Source of the DNA: Gottschalkia purinilytica
GTDB taxonomy: Bacteria > Bacillota > Clostridia > Tissierellales > Gottschalkiaceae
DNA length: 64,000 nt
Assembly: GCF_001190785.1 (NCBI RefSeq)
Contig: NZ_LGSS01000003.1
Coordinates: 124,001-188,000 of the forward strand
Direction of reading: 5' to 3'
A program made the position numbers and the translations under genes. The notes under the pieces are model-generated. The model saw only the letters and a program-made list of their open reading frames with translations, was not told where the DNA came from and made no database searches. Below are positions 25,924-35,469 of the stretch, in pieces; positions within the stretch are counted from its first letter, which is position 1, and every line of letters begins with the position of its first letter.

Positions 25924-27267
25924 ATGAAAGATAATCCTAATGATGTAAATAATAATTCTTCTGAACTATTATATAAGATTGATGATAAACCACCCTTAGG
26001 TATATCTATTTTATTTGGATTTCAACATATAATAACTGCATTTGGTGGAATTGTAGCTGTTCCATTAGTTATCGGACAAGCACTTGGACTTTCTGTATCT
26101 GATATGGCTTTATTAGTTAGTGCTACCATTTTCACCTCAGGAATAGCTACCTTTATTCAATCTAAAGCTATCGGACCTGTAGGAGCTAAGTTACCATGTG
26201 TTATGGGAACAGATTTTACATTTGTTGCTCCTTCAATAGCTATAGGAAGTAAAATGGGATTAGGTTTATCAGGAATCTTTAGTGCAACTATAATGGGATC
26301 ATTCATTGAAATAATTGCTAGTAGATTCTTCAAACCTCTAATGAAATTTTTTCCACCAGTAGTCACTGGAACAGTTGTTACTTTAATAGGAACTACCTTG
26401 CTTCCAGTTGCTATAGACTGGGCTGCAGGTGGAGTTGGTACAAAAGGATATGGAAGTTTAATAAATTTTTGTATATCTTTATTAGTATTATTAATTATTA
26501 TATTCTTAAATAGATATGGAAAAGGTATGATCAGTAGCGCTTCTGTACTAATAGGTATAGTTGTAGGATACATAATTAGTTATCCTTTTGGTCTAGTTAA
26601 TTTTCAAGAAGTTAAAAATGCTAGCTGGATTGCTCTACCTGGATTTCTTAAATACGGAATCAACTTTAGTCCAGAAGCATTTATTTCTTTTGCTCCAGCC
26701 TACCTAGTCGCTATAATTAGTACGGTTGGTGTATTGTTTGCCATTAGTGAAGTATCACAAAAAGAGCTAACAGATAAATCTATAGCAAATGGTATATTAG
26801 CTGATGGCGTTGGTAGTTTTTTAGCTGGCTTTTTAGGTGCGGGACCAACTACATCATTTAGTCAAAATGTTGGATTAATTCCTTTAACTAGAGTGGCCAG
26901 TAGATACGTTGTATCTATTTCTGGTATAATCTTAGTCTTACTAGGCATTTTTCCTAAATTTAGCACACTAATAGCTATTATGCCAAATCCGGTATTAGGA
27001 GGAGCGGGAATTGTTATGTTTGGTCTTGTTGCCGCCTCTGGAATTAAAACTCTAGGTAAAGTTAATTTAAATAATAGAAATCTCATAATAATAGCTGTTT
27101 CATTAGGGCTTGGTCTTGGAGTGACTGTAAAGCCTGAATATATATCAAGTTTACCATCTGTATTCCAAATGATATTTTCATCTGGAATAAGTACAGGTAC
27201 AGTTTTTGCTCTATTATTAAATATCCTTTTAAAGGAAGAAGACAATGATAATGAAGTTGTAACATAG
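25924..27267 (+). CDS. NCS2-family nucleobase (uracil/xanthine) permease
   Basis: Proton- or sodium-coupled nucleobase importer with about 12-14 membrane segments in 447 residues. The NAT signature region is QNVGLIPLTR (QNxGxxxxTR), with the paired IGPVGAKLPCVMGTDFTFV of segment 3. The last motif resembles xanthine/urate members more than uracil (UraA) members, but I would not assign the substrate. ATG follows AAGGAGGTT. No purine or pyrimidine salvage gene is adjacent and I found no purine riboswitch upstream. Confidence 0.9.
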   Translation: MKDNPNDVNNNSSELLYKIDDKPPLGISILFGFQHIITAFGGIVAVPLVIGQALGLSVSDMALLVSATIFTSGIATFIQSKAIGPVGAKLPCVMGTDFTFVAPSIAIGSKMGLGLSGIFSATIMGSFIEIIASRFFKPLMKFFPPVVTGTVVTLIGTTLLPVAIDWAAGGVGTKGYGSLINFCISLLVLLIIIFLNRYGKGMISSASVLIGIVVGYIISYPFGLVNFQEVKNASWIALPGFLKYGINFSPEAFISFAPAYLVAIISTVGVLFAISEVSQKELTDKSIANGILADGVGSFLAGFLGAGPTTSFSQNVGLIPLTRVASRYVVSISGIILVLLGIFPKFSTLIAIMPNPVLGGAGIVMFGLVAASGIKTLGKVNLNNRNLIIIAVSLGLGLGVTVKPEYISSLPSVFQMIFSSGISTGTVFALLLNILLKEEDNDNEVVT

Positions 27268-27310
27268 AATATAAGCTCTTATATTAAAAGTATTTCTAAT
27301 GTTAAAACTA

Positions 27311-27347
27311 AAAAAGCAAGTTAAACATTATGTTTAACTTGCTTTTT
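27311..27347 (+). terminator. Bidirectional terminator between permease and glnS
   Basis: A 17-base perfect stem AAAAAGCAAGTTAAACA / TGTTTAACTTGCTTTTT with a 3-base loop and A/T flanks. Convergent glnS ends at 27349. Confidence 0.93.
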
Positions 27348-27348
27348 A

Positions 27349-29004
27349 CTATTTTTTTATTTTAAAAGAACTTTTTAAAGATACTATTCTATTAAATACA
27401 AGTTTTTCTTTAGATGTATACCTAGGGTCAACATTGAAGTAACCATGTCTAAAGAATTGGAACTTATCTTGCACCTTAGAATCTTTCATACTTGGTTCTA
27501 CGAATCCATTAACAATCTCTAAAGAATTATGGTTGATATTATCTAAGAATGATTCTCCTTCATTTTCTTCATCTAATATTAAAGGCTCGTATAATCTAAA
27601 TTCAGCTGGTACAGCATGTTTTGCATCTACCCAATGAATTGTACTTTTAACTTTTCTTCCTGTAAATCCTGTGCCACTTTTAGTTTCTGGATCATAAGTA
27701 CAGTGAACCTCAACTATTTCTCCATTTTCATCTTTAACTACATCTGTACATTTTATAAAGTAGGCATTCTTAAGTCTTACTTCGTTTCCAGGAAATAGTC
27801 TGAAATATTTTGGAACCGGACTTTCCATAAAGTCCTCTTGCTCTATATATATTTCTCTAGAAAATGGTATTTGACGAGATCCTAATTCAGGATTATCTGC
27901 ATTATTTTCAGCCTCTAGCATTTCCGTTTCACCTTCTGGATAGTTAGTTATAACTATTTTTAAAGGTCTTAATACAGCCATAGTTCTAGGAGATTTAACT
28001 TTTAGATCTTCTCTTATAAAATGTTGTAGCATTTGCTCATCTACTAAACTATTACTCTTTGAAACTCCTATTTCCCTACAAAAATTTCTAATCGATTCTG
28101 GAGTATATCCTTTTCTTCTTAATCCACTTATAGTAGGCATTCTTGGATCATCCCATCCATCTACTATCCCTTCATCAACTAGTTGTTTAAGTTTTCTTTT
28201 ACTCGTTACTGTATTAGTGAGGTTAAGTCTTGCGAATTCTATTTGTCTAGGTTTGCTTTCCATTTCACATTCATTTACTACCCAATCATAAAATGGTCTT
28301 TGATCTTCAAATTCTAGAGTACATATTGAATGAGTTATCCCTTCTATAGCATCTTCTAATGGATGTGCAAAGGCATACATAGGGTATATACACCATTTAT
28401 CTCCTGTATTATGATGTGAAACATGTGCTATACGATATATTACAGGGTCTCTCATATTTATGTTAGGAGATGTCATATCTATTTTAGCTCTCAAAACTTT
28501 TTCTCCATCTTTAAACTTACCTTTACACATAGCTTCAAATAGCTCTAAATTTTCTTCTATCGTTCTATCTCTATAAGGACTTTCTTTACCTGGTTCCGTT
28601 AAAGTTCCTCTATACTCTCTTATTTCTTCAGCCGTTAAGTCACAAACATATGCTTTACCCTTTTTAATAAGTAAAATAGCACGATTATACATTTCTTCAA
28701 AGTAGTCAGAAGCAAAGTATAGATTATTCCATTCAAAACCTAACCACTTTACATCTTCTTTTATAGATTCTACATACTCTGCATCTTCTTTCATAGGATT
28801 AGTATCATCAAATCTTAAGTTTGTTTTTCCATTAAATTCATTTGCTAGTTCAAAATTTAGTGTTATAGATTTAGCATGACCTATGTGTAAATATCCGTTT
28901 GGTTCTGGAGGAAAACGAGTTATTATTTCTTTATGCTTTCCAGATTCTAAGTCATTAATAACTATATTTCTAATAAAATTTGATGAGATTTGTTTCTCAC
29001 TCAT
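27349..29004 (-). CDS. glnS: Glutaminyl-tRNA synthetase
   Basis: Class I synthetase charging tRNA-Gln. The 551 residues carry the HIGH motif as [20 protein letters not shown], the KMSKR-like VTSKRKL and the beta-barrel anticodon-binding domain ([12 protein letters not shown]). Only some Firmicutes have GlnRS; others use GatCAB transamidation. ATG 29004 follows AAGGTG by 9 bases; an in-frame GTG at 29016 is less likely. The gene stands alone, convergent with the permease. No T-box was seen upstream. Confidence 0.96.
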   Translation of the reverse strand: MSEKQISSNFIRNIVINDLESGKHKEIITRFPPEPNGYLHIGHAKSITLNFELANEFNGKTNLRFDDTNPMKEDAEYVESIKEDVKWLGFEWNNLYFASDYFEEMYNRAILLIKKGKAYVCDLTAEEIREYRGTLTEPGKESPYRDRTIEENLELFEAMCKGKFKDGEKVLRAKIDMTSPNINMRDPVIYRIAHVSHHNTGDKWCIYPMYAFAHPLEDAIEGITHSICTLEFEDQRPFYDWVVNECEMESKPRQIEFARLNLTNTVTSKRKLKQLVDEGIVDGWDDPRMPTISGLRRKGYTPESIRNFCREIGVSKSNSLVDEQMLQHFIREDLKVKSPRTMAVLRPLKIVITNYPEGETEMLEAENNADNPELGSRQIPFSREIYIEQEDFMESPVPKYFRLFPGNEVRLKNAYFIKCTDVVKDENGEIVEVHCTYDPETKSGTGFTGRKVKSTIHWVDAKHAVPAEFRLYEPLILDEENEGESFLDNINHNSLEIVNGFVEPSMKDSKVQDKFQFFRHGYFNVDPRYTSKEKLVFNRIVSLKSSFKIKK

Positions 29005-29186
29005 TTTAGCACGCACCTTTCTTTAGTAATAGAAGACTATATGTTATCAATATGTATTGTTATAATATCGGAATAAAGTCATTATCTCTTACTATAATAT
29101 AATATTTTTGTTGTTTTGTCAGCTTTTATTCATCTTTATGTTAATATATCGATATAGAGTTAAAAAACTTAAGTCGTTTTTAATAT

Positions 29187-29351
29187 TTACATACCTGCTA
29201 ATATTATAATAGTAGCTAAAAACATTAATAACGATCCAATTATAAGTGTGCCTCCCAAACCTTTTAATACATCACTGTTTATTACAAACCCTGGAAATAA
29301 CGTTACAATTCCAATCAAAAATGTAATTAAAATAACTAATGTAATTCCCAT
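29187..29351 (-). CDS. Small two-segment membrane protein of 54 residues
   Basis: A 54-residue protein with two hydrophobic segments (about residues 2-20 and 33-53) joined by a short loop INSDVLKGLGG. It is almost free of charge. AAAAGGAGTG stands 3-4 bases before the ATG, a strong site, so I regard it as a real gene. It lies between glnS and the ATPase gene, reading the same way as both. No family recognised; similar tiny membrane proteins can be stress proteins or regulators of larger membrane complexes. Confidence 0.7.
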   Translation of the reverse strand: MGITLVILITFLIGIVTLFPGFVINSDVLKGLGGTLIIGSLLMFLATIIILAGM

Positions 29352-29410
29352 ACGCACTCCTTTTCTAATAAAGTATCAATTATTTATATATTATAAATTT
29401 GTCCAAATAT

Positions 29411-29458
29411 TAGAATTTAAAAACAAGGAACACTATTGTTCCTTGTTTTTAAATTCTA
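29411..29458 (-). terminator. 22-base perfect stem terminator overlapping a coding end
   Basis: Bases 29411-29432 and 29437-29458 are exact reverse complements around a 4-base loop (core AACAAGGAACA / TGTTCCTTGTT). The last codons and stop of the 29433-30521 gene form one arm. On the minus strand a modest T-rich run follows. Confidence 0.85.
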
Positions 29459-30521
29459 GTGATTTACTAATTATATCGTCTATAACTTTTTGAGACTTAG
29501 AAAAATCCATATATGGTGCATAATATTTTTCTATTTCATCGTGATTCTTCTTAGCTTTGTTTAAATTAGATATGGCTATTTTAATTAGTTGTTCATATAT
29601 TCTTTTATCTTCTTTAATATCATCTTTATAATCTTTTAACTTATCTTCATCTAGATACTTATCTAAGTCTATGACTTTTTTATTATTTGCCTGAGCTACA
29701 GTACTTGTAGTAAGAGCAATATTTAAATCTTTTAAAATAACTGTTTCTATTTGTTCTGGTATAAGTGGAGTATGGAATATTTCTACATCTAACCCTCTTT
29801 TAACCGCTTCTTTACACACATTTTCTAATAGTTTAGTTCTTCCTGTTCCAAAGTCTCCTTTTATATAATATATATCTACTATATGTTGAAGTAAATTTCC
29901 CGAGTAATCAACTAATCCACTAGGAGTATATGCACTGCCAAATAGATGTCTTTCCTTTCCTATAAATTCAGTAAAATCTATATCTCCTAATATTTCATCT
30001 ACTAAGCTTTGAATTTCTACACTTAATTGACCAACATTTAGTGCTTCTTCATTTTTCCAAACTATATCTTCTTGTATGATTCTAGCAGCTTTTAAGTATT
30101 TATAAGCTCTTTTATAAAATTTAGAGTTTCTAACTATTACTTTTTTTATTTCATCTTTATTTTTTACAATCTCCTCACTATTCCAAAAATCTCCTAAATT
30201 TATTATTTCATCTATTGCCCCAGGAAACTTAGGATCAGTAACATGTGGTGCTGTTCCATCCAAAACTGCTATTTTTAATTCAGGAGAAGCAATCGCATCT
30301 ATAGATTCACTATCTGATGCACAATGAAAAAACTCAATATCATATTCTAGTTCTAATAATTTTTCTGCTACCTTTTTCATAATAGAAGATTTGCCTGTTC
30401 CTGGTCCTCCTTTTAATATAAAAATTCTATTTGCATCATCCCCTAGAATATAGTTAAAATAAGAATAAAATCCTTCTGATGTGTTTCCACCTGGAAACAT
30501 CTTTCTTGATTTCCCAGCCAT
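29433..30521 (-). CDS. Two-P-loop ATPase of unknown role (PRK06851-like)
   Basis: A 362-residue cytoplasmic protein with two NTPase halves. The first P-loop is ILKGGPGTGKSSIM near residue 38. The second is IKGDFGTGRTKLLEN near residue 227, where lysine is replaced by arginine at the usual GK position, so one half may be degenerate. It resembles an uncharacterised clostridial/Bacillus ATPase family that I recall as PRK06851; the function is unknown. ATG follows AAAGGAGAG. The final nine residues are encoded within the terminator hairpin. Confidence 0.8.
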   Translation of the reverse strand: MAGKSRKMFPGGNTSEGFYSYFNYILGDDANRIFILKGGPGTGKSSIMKKVAEKLLELEYDIEFFHCASDSESIDAIASPELKIAVLDGTAPHVTDPKFPGAIDEIINLGDFWNSEEIVKNKDEIKKVIVRNSKFYKRAYKYLKAARIIQEDIVWKNEEALNVGQLSVEIQSLVDEILGDIDFTEFIGKERHLFGSAYTPSGLVDYSGNLLQHIVDIYYIKGDFGTGRTKLLENVCKEAVKRGLDVEIFHTPLIPEQIETVILKDLNIALTTSTVAQANNKKVIDLDKYLDEDKLKDYKDDIKEDKRIYEQLIKIAISNLNKAKKNHDEIEKYYAPYMDFSKSQKVIDDIISKSLEFKNKEQ

Positions 30522-30858
30522 AATAACTCTCCTTTCAATTGACTTTTATTAAGTACATAAAGTGAAATATATTATTATAGTATCTAGTGTTAGTTTATTT
30601 AATCATTAATATAATTATTCCCATCTATGTATATTACAATTACATTTTAAATAAATAGTCTCATCTTTTATTTTTTATGATTAAATAATAAAATTTAAAA
30701 TTTCTTAAACCTAAATCCTTTATTTCATCTTATATTTAATTGAAATTATCTCATACCATATAAATTTTTACCTTTCTTTATAAATTCTTTAAAAATTATA
30801 TTTATCATAAGTATGTAAGATTACATTTATAAAATTTTTTTAAGAAGGAAGGGTTATT
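30522..30858. other. AT-rich divergent region upstream of the LanFEG-type operon
   Basis: 337 bases between the divergent ATPase gene and the ABC operon. It should hold both promoters, but no consensus box stands out. No open frame or hairpin of note. Confidence 0.4.
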
Positions 30859-31608
30859 ATGAAAGATAAAAAGTTAGAGATAGTTAACTTAACTAAGAAT
30901 ATAAGGAAAAGAACCATAATAAATGACATGTCTTTTGAAGTATATAAAGGAGACATCTGTGGTTTCCTAGGTCCTAATGGTTCTGGAAAAACGACTACAA
31001 TTAGAATGATTATGGGACTTGTTGCTCCTACAACAGGGAGCATACTTATATCAGGAAATGATGTTTGCAAAGATCGTATAAATGCTCTCTCAAAAGTTGG
31101 TGCTATTGTAGAATCGCCTATATTTTTTCCATATATGTCTGGTAGAAAGAATCTTCAGAACTTAGCAAGACTTAATCCAGATATGAATCGTAAAGATCAA
31201 CTTAATAAAGTCGAAGAATCTTTGGAGATTGTTGGATTAAAAGATAGAGGTAACGATAAAGTAAAGACTTACTCACTTGGAATGAACCAACGACTTGGTA
31301 TTGCACAAGCATTATTAAACAATCCCGAAGTTATAATCTTAGACGAACCAGCTAATGGATTAGATCCTATGGGAATGAAAGAATTAAGAGAATTAATTAT
31401 AAAGTTAAATAAAGAAAAAGGAATTACTTTCTTTATTTCCAGCCATCTCTTGGATGAACTTCAACAAATGTGTAATAGATTCATCATCATAAATGACGGA
31501 AAATTATTGTGGAAAGGGTCTTATGAAGAATTGTTGTCTAGAAGAGAAGACAGCAACAGACTAGAAGATGTTTTTATAGAACTCATGTCCCAAGGAGGAA
31601 ATAGATAA
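30859..31608 (+). CDS. LanF/CprA-type ABC transporter ATP-binding protein
   Basis: A 249-residue ATPase of the bacitracin/lantibiotic immunity type. Walker A is GPNGSGKTT near residue 38, the Q-loop is QxPIFFP-like (ESPIFFPYMSG), the signature is YSLGMNQRLGIAQALL and Walker B is VIILDEPANGLDP. It works with the two permeases that follow to expel peptide antibiotics from the membrane. First gene of a five-gene unit with its own two-component system. ATG follows AAGGAAGGG. The substrate is unknown; the layout matches LanFEG-RK and the C. difficile CprABC-KR type. Confidence 0.92.
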   Translation: MKDKKLEIVNLTKNIRKRTIINDMSFEVYKGDICGFLGPNGSGKTTTIRMIMGLVAPTTGSILISGNDVCKDRINALSKVGAIVESPIFFPYMSGRKNLQNLARLNPDMNRKDQLNKVEESLEIVGLKDRGNDKVKTYSLGMNQRLGIAQALLNNPEVIILDEPANGLDPMGMKELRELIIKLNKEKGITFFISSHLLDELQQMCNRFIIINDGKLLWKGSYEELLSRREDSNRLEDVFIELMSQGGNR

Positions 31609-31611
31609 ACT

Positions 31612-32436
31612 ATGAAATCTTTATTTATAAGTGAATTTGAGAGATTATGGACTAAAAAAAACACTTGGTTAATATTTATATCCATTCCCTTAGTATTATA
31701 TGCTTCAGCTAAATACTATTTAAGTCATAATGTATTAGTAACTACAACCAGTCCAGAGTTTACTTCATTTGCTAATTTTCCTATTGCAGCTATGCAAGAA
31801 CAGTTAATAACTTTTTTTAACTTAGCTGTAATTTTACTTCTAGTTCTGTCAGTAACAGAAGAATATAGAACTGGGCAAATAAGAATGATAATGATTAGAC
31901 AAATATCATTTAGTAAACTATTTTTTGCAAAGTTTATTACTGTTATTATAACTATATTCTTACTTATTACCGCATACTATTTTTTTAGTATTCCAATAGG
32001 ATATCTACTTATGCCTAAGCTCGAAAAGGTTAGTATCTTTTATCATAATGAATTATTTGCTACACTATCTTCTTTTATATATGGAGTAAAATATTACTTA
32101 TTATCTTTTTTAACTCTTATTGCCATGGCTTCTACTATTATGTTTATATCCACAGTAAGCCAAACAGTTACAACTGGTGTAGGATTGAGTATAGGTTTCT
32201 TATTGTCTTCAATTATATATCCTCAGATTCTTTTAATGTTTTTCGGTAAATTGACAATGAAAGTAGCTAAGTTACAGTTTTTATCATTAACTCATATTCA
32301 ACATATGGGAATAGCTATTTCTCTTGGAGAGTATCCTTCTCTAGTAGGATGGAATTTTTCAATATTATTAATCTATACAACTATTTTTACAGTATTATCG
32401 TATTTATGTTTTACTAAAACTTCTAAATATATTTAA
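31612..32436 (+). CDS. ABC transporter permease (LanE/CprB type)
   Basis: A 274-residue ABC-2-like permease with six membrane segments, starting MKSLFISEFERLWTKKNTW as is typical of lantibiotic immunity permeases. It starts 3 bases after the ATPase gene and has GGAGG within that gene's tail. It pairs with the next permease to form the membrane channel. The cytoplasmic N-terminus is short and the loops are small, so it is not a MacB/BceB-type sensor permease. Confidence 0.88.
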   Translation: MKSLFISEFERLWTKKNTWLIFISIPLVLYASAKYYLSHNVLVTTTSPEFTSFANFPIAAMQEQLITFFNLAVILLLVLSVTEEYRTGQIRMIMIRQISFSKLFFAKFITVIITIFLLITAYYFFSIPIGYLLMPKLEKVSIFYHNELFATLSSFIYGVKYYLLSFLTLIAMASTIMFISTVSQTVTTGVGLSIGFLLSSIIYPQILLMFFGKLTMKVAKLQFLSLTHIQHMGIAISLGEYPSLVGWNFSILLIYTTIFTVLSYLCFTKTSKYI

Positions 32437-32475
32437 AAAGACATTTATCAATATCATAGCAAGGAGGAAATTAAA

Positions 32476-33246
32476 ATGATAAATCTTGTAGTAAGTGAGT
32501 TAGAACGTATTTGGTCACGTTCTAAAACCAAAGTTATTTTAGTAATGCTTATTCTAATTACTTTAATATGGAGTAATAGCATGAGACAGTGGAATGTAGG
32601 ATTTTATGATGCTAATAATACTATTTCTCTTAATAATCTAAATTTCTCTGTTTTTATTTTAAGAGACCTTCACATATTTCTAATGTTTATAGCTTTACCA
32701 TTACTTTATACAGATAGTTTAAACGCAGAACATACTATGGGAAGTTATCGTAACATAATTACCCGCCCTTATAAAAAATGGCACTTTATAGTGTCTAAGT
32801 TACTTACTCAAACTATAATAACTATTATTGTATTATCTATAGTGTTTATAATTACAAACCTATTTGCTTACTTCTTTCTTAAGCCTGTAGATACTACAAT
32901 GTTTTTTAAAACAAAAGAAGTATTTGATACTACTAGGGCGTTGATATATAGTTTAAAGTTCTATGGATTAGAATTTTTTATTTTACTTACCCTACTTTCA
33001 ATAAACAGTATTATATGTAGCATTATTCCTAATTCTGTTTTATCTATGTTTATAACAATGGGATTCTTCGTAGGTTCTATATATGTATCAGATATTTTTG
33101 AATTTTTTCTATCTAGTACCAAAACTATTTTTGACATACTAGGTGGTTTACCTTCTTTAGATTTTTACAGTATTATTCTAACATTAATAGTTTCAGGCTT
33201 ATCTTGTAGTATAATTATATGGGAGAAAAGGGATTTTCTATTTTAA
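32476..33246 (+). CDS. ABC transporter permease (LanG/CprC type)
   Basis: A 256-residue, six-segment permease starting MINLVVSELERIWSRSKTK, paralogous to the preceding permease. ATG follows AAGGAGG. Typical motifs for this group include the N-terminal SELERIW helix and HTMGSYRNIITRPYKKW, with a basic cytoplasmic loop. Third gene of the peptide-resistance unit, 21 to 45 bases before the response regulator. Confidence 0.88.
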   Translation: MINLVVSELERIWSRSKTKVILVMLILITLIWSNSMRQWNVGFYDANNTISLNNLNFSVFILRDLHIFLMFIALPLLYTDSLNAEHTMGSYRNIITRPYKKWHFIVSKLLTQTIITIIVLSIVFIITNLFAYFFLKPVDTTMFFKTKEVFDTTRALIYSLKFYGLEFFILLTLLSINSIICSIIPNSVLSMFITMGFFVGSIYVSDIFEFFLSSTKTIFDILGGLPSLDFYSIILTLIVSGLSCSIIIWEKRDFLF

Positions 33247-33291
33247 AATTTAGAAAAATCAAATATCATGTACTTTTATAGGAGAGTAATT

Positions 33292-33981
33292 ATGTATGAG
33301 AAAATATTAATAGTTGATGATGAAAAAGGTATTGTGTCTTTCATTAAAGATGCTCTATCTGATGAAAATTATGAAATATTAACTGCATATAATGGAGATG
33401 AAGCCATAAGTAAAATCAGCTTAAACCCAGATTTAATATTACTTGATATTATGATGCCTGGAAAAAACGGATATGAAGTATGTAAAATTATAAGAGATAT
33501 ATTTTCAGGCCCTATAATATTTCTAACTGCAAAACAAGAAGAATCCGATAAAATTAAGGGATTAGCCTTAGGTGGAGATGACTATATAGTAAAACCATTT
33601 AGCCTAAAAGAATTAAAAGCAAGAGTTAATGCTCATTTACGAAGACAACAAAGGATAGTATCTAATTTCAGTAAATCTAAGTTGCGTTTTGGAAAATTAA
33701 GTGTAAATCTTAATAGTAGAGAAGTTTATTATGAAAATACATTAATTGATATGACAAGACGTGAATTTGATATAATAGAAGTTCTTTGTCTTCATCCTAA
33801 TCAAGTTTTCTCCAAAGAGTTGTTATATGAAAGAGTCTGTGGATATGATGCTGAAGGTAATTCTTCTAGTATTGCAGAACATGTAAAAAATATACGTTCA
33901 AAACTAAATTCTATTTCTCCAAATGCAAACTATATAAAAACAGTGTGGGGAATTGGGTATAGATGGGAGAGATGTGATTGA
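33292..33981 (+). CDS. OmpR-family response regulator
   Basis: A 229-residue regulator. The receiver domain shows ILIVDDEKG, the phospho-accepting Asp in LILLDIMMPGKNG near residue 50, the conserved Thr in IIFLTAK and the Lys in DDYIVKPF. The C-terminal winged helix ends in RSKLN.. and VWGIGYRWE. ATG 33292 follows AGGAGAG; the longer frame from 33268 lacks a site. Presumably controls the adjacent ABC genes in response to peptide antibiotic stress through the kinase that follows with a 4-base overlap. Confidence 0.94.
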   Translation: MYEKILIVDDEKGIVSFIKDALSDENYEILTAYNGDEAISKISLNPDLILLDIMMPGKNGYEVCKIIRDIFSGPIIFLTAKQEESDKIKGLALGGDDYIVKPFSLKELKARVNAHLRRQQRIVSNFSKSKLRFGKLSVNLNSREVYYENTLIDMTRREFDIIEVLCLHPNQVFSKELLYERVCGYDAEGNSSSIAEHVKNIRSKLNSISPNANYIKTVWGIGYRWERCD

Positions 33982-35399
33982 TAAAAAGACTTTCTTTTAA
34001 AAAACAATTTATATGGAATTTTATTTTTATCATAGTATGTAGTTTAACTCTTTCCATCTTAACTTATAGTTTGTTTTTCATACTCATAGACATTGGTGCT
34101 ATTCTTCCAAGTAATTATTATGAACAAAAAGTACCTGATATTATTAACTATGTTGAAGAAAAAAGTGAGCTACTGTTAAATAAAACAGAAAAAAAGAATT
34201 TAGAAAACAAAATACCTTTGGAAGGAATTGAATATGCTGTATTAGATGATAGTCTTAGTTATATATATGGAACATTTAAAAATGTAAATATAGAAAATAA
34301 AGATATTATATATGATAACAATGAAAAAGTATTTTATGGTCAAAATGTTATTCGATATATACCTATAAAAAAAGAGTCTTCTATAAAAGGAGTTGTAATA
34401 TTAAGCTATAAACTTACACCTACTGCAAGAAATCCAAAATATAATTTTTTAATATCAAACGAATTTTTACTTATTTTATCTCCATTTATTTATATAATTT
34501 TCTTCACTTGGTTGTTTTCTAGACAATTTAGTAAAAATATTAATAAACCTATAAATAACCTAATAACTGCTTCCGAAAAAATTCGTGAACAAAATTTAAA
34601 TTTTACTATAGATTATGATGAACCAAATGAACTCGGTGAGCTTTGTCAATCGTTTGAAAATATGAAAAATGAATTAAGTATTTCTTTGAATCGCCAGTGG
34701 AACATTGAACAAGAAAGAAAGGATATGATATCTGCTATAGCTCATGATCTAAGAACACCCTTAACTATTATAAAAGGACATATAGAAGTGCTACAAGAAA
34801 GTAATTTAAATAACAAGGAAAGATTAAAACAGTATCTAAATACTATCGAAGAGAATACTCTTAGAGCAATAAATCTAATTAAAGATATGAATTCTGTTTC
34901 TGAAGTAGATAATATAGACTTTGAACTAAGTCCTAGTTTAACAAATGTAATTGAATTTATAGATAAAAAAATTATTGATTATAAATCTCTCTTAAATAAG
35001 AAGCATATAGATTTTAATGTTTCTGTAGAAGATATGAGAAAAAATAATGACTTTATGAATATAGATAGTTATAGAATTTCCCAAATATTAGATAATATCA
35101 TATTCAATAGTTTTAGATTTACTCCTGAATATGGGACCATTTCACTAAGGATATATATACAAAACAAAAAAATAACTTTTCATATTAAAGACAATGGATT
35201 TGGATTCTCCTCTGCTGACTTAAAAAATGTATTTAAAAAATTTTATTGTGGGGATTCTACTCGTTCTAAAGAAAAAGGACATTCTGGATTAGGACTTTAT
35301 ATATCTAAGTGCCTAATAGAAAAACATAAAGGACATATATCCGTTCAAAATAATGAAGAAGACGGTGCTTACGTTAAGTTTTATATAAATGAATTATAG
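33978..35399 (+). CDS. Sensor histidine kinase
   Basis: A 473-residue kinase with two membrane segments (about residues 12-35 and 160-183) enclosing a roughly 120-residue extracellular sensor, then HAMP, an H-box SAIAHDLRTPLTII with the phospho-accepting His, and an ATPase domain with N-box, DNGFGF and GLGLYIS. Start TTG at 33978 overlaps the regulator stop (TTGA), with GGGAGAG upstream. The long extracytoplasmic domain differs from the short intramembrane-sensing kinases of BceS type and resembles LanK/CprK sensors. Confidence 0.93.
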   Translation: MIKRLSFKKQFIWNFIFIIVCSLTLSILTYSLFFILIDIGAILPSNYYEQKVPDIINYVEEKSELLLNKTEKKNLENKIPLEGIEYAVLDDSLSYIYGTFKNVNIENKDIIYDNNEKVFYGQNVIRYIPIKKESSIKGVVILSYKLTPTARNPKYNFLISNEFLLILSPFIYIIFFTWLFSRQFSKNINKPINNLITASEKIREQNLNFTIDYDEPNELGELCQSFENMKNELSISLNRQWNIEQERKDMISAIAHDLRTPLTIIKGHIEVLQESNLNNKERLKQYLNTIEENTLRAINLIKDMNSVSEVDNIDFELSPSLTNVIEFIDKKIIDYKSLLNKKHIDFNVSVEDMRKNNDFMNIDSYRISQILDNIIFNSFRFTPEYGTISLRIYIQNKKITFHIKDNGFGFSSADLKNVFKKFYCGDSTRSKEKGHSGLGLYISKCLIEKHKGHISVQNNEEDGAYVKFYINEL

Positions 35400-35427
35400 A
35401 AGTAATTTATGAAAAATTTAAATATAA

Positions 35428-35468
35428 ATAAAGCTGAACGAGTTATAAATAACTAATTCAGCTTTTTT
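35428..35468 (+). terminator. Terminator of the ABC/two-component operon
   Basis: Stem AAGCTGAA / TTCAGCTT extended inward by AGTTA / TAACT, followed by TTTTTT. Confidence 0.88.
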
Positions 35469-35469
35469 A

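Noticed and set aside
26157-26573. 138-residue minus-strand frame inside the nucleobase permease
   Set aside because: Mirror of membrane-protein codons; no homology and no ribosome binding site.
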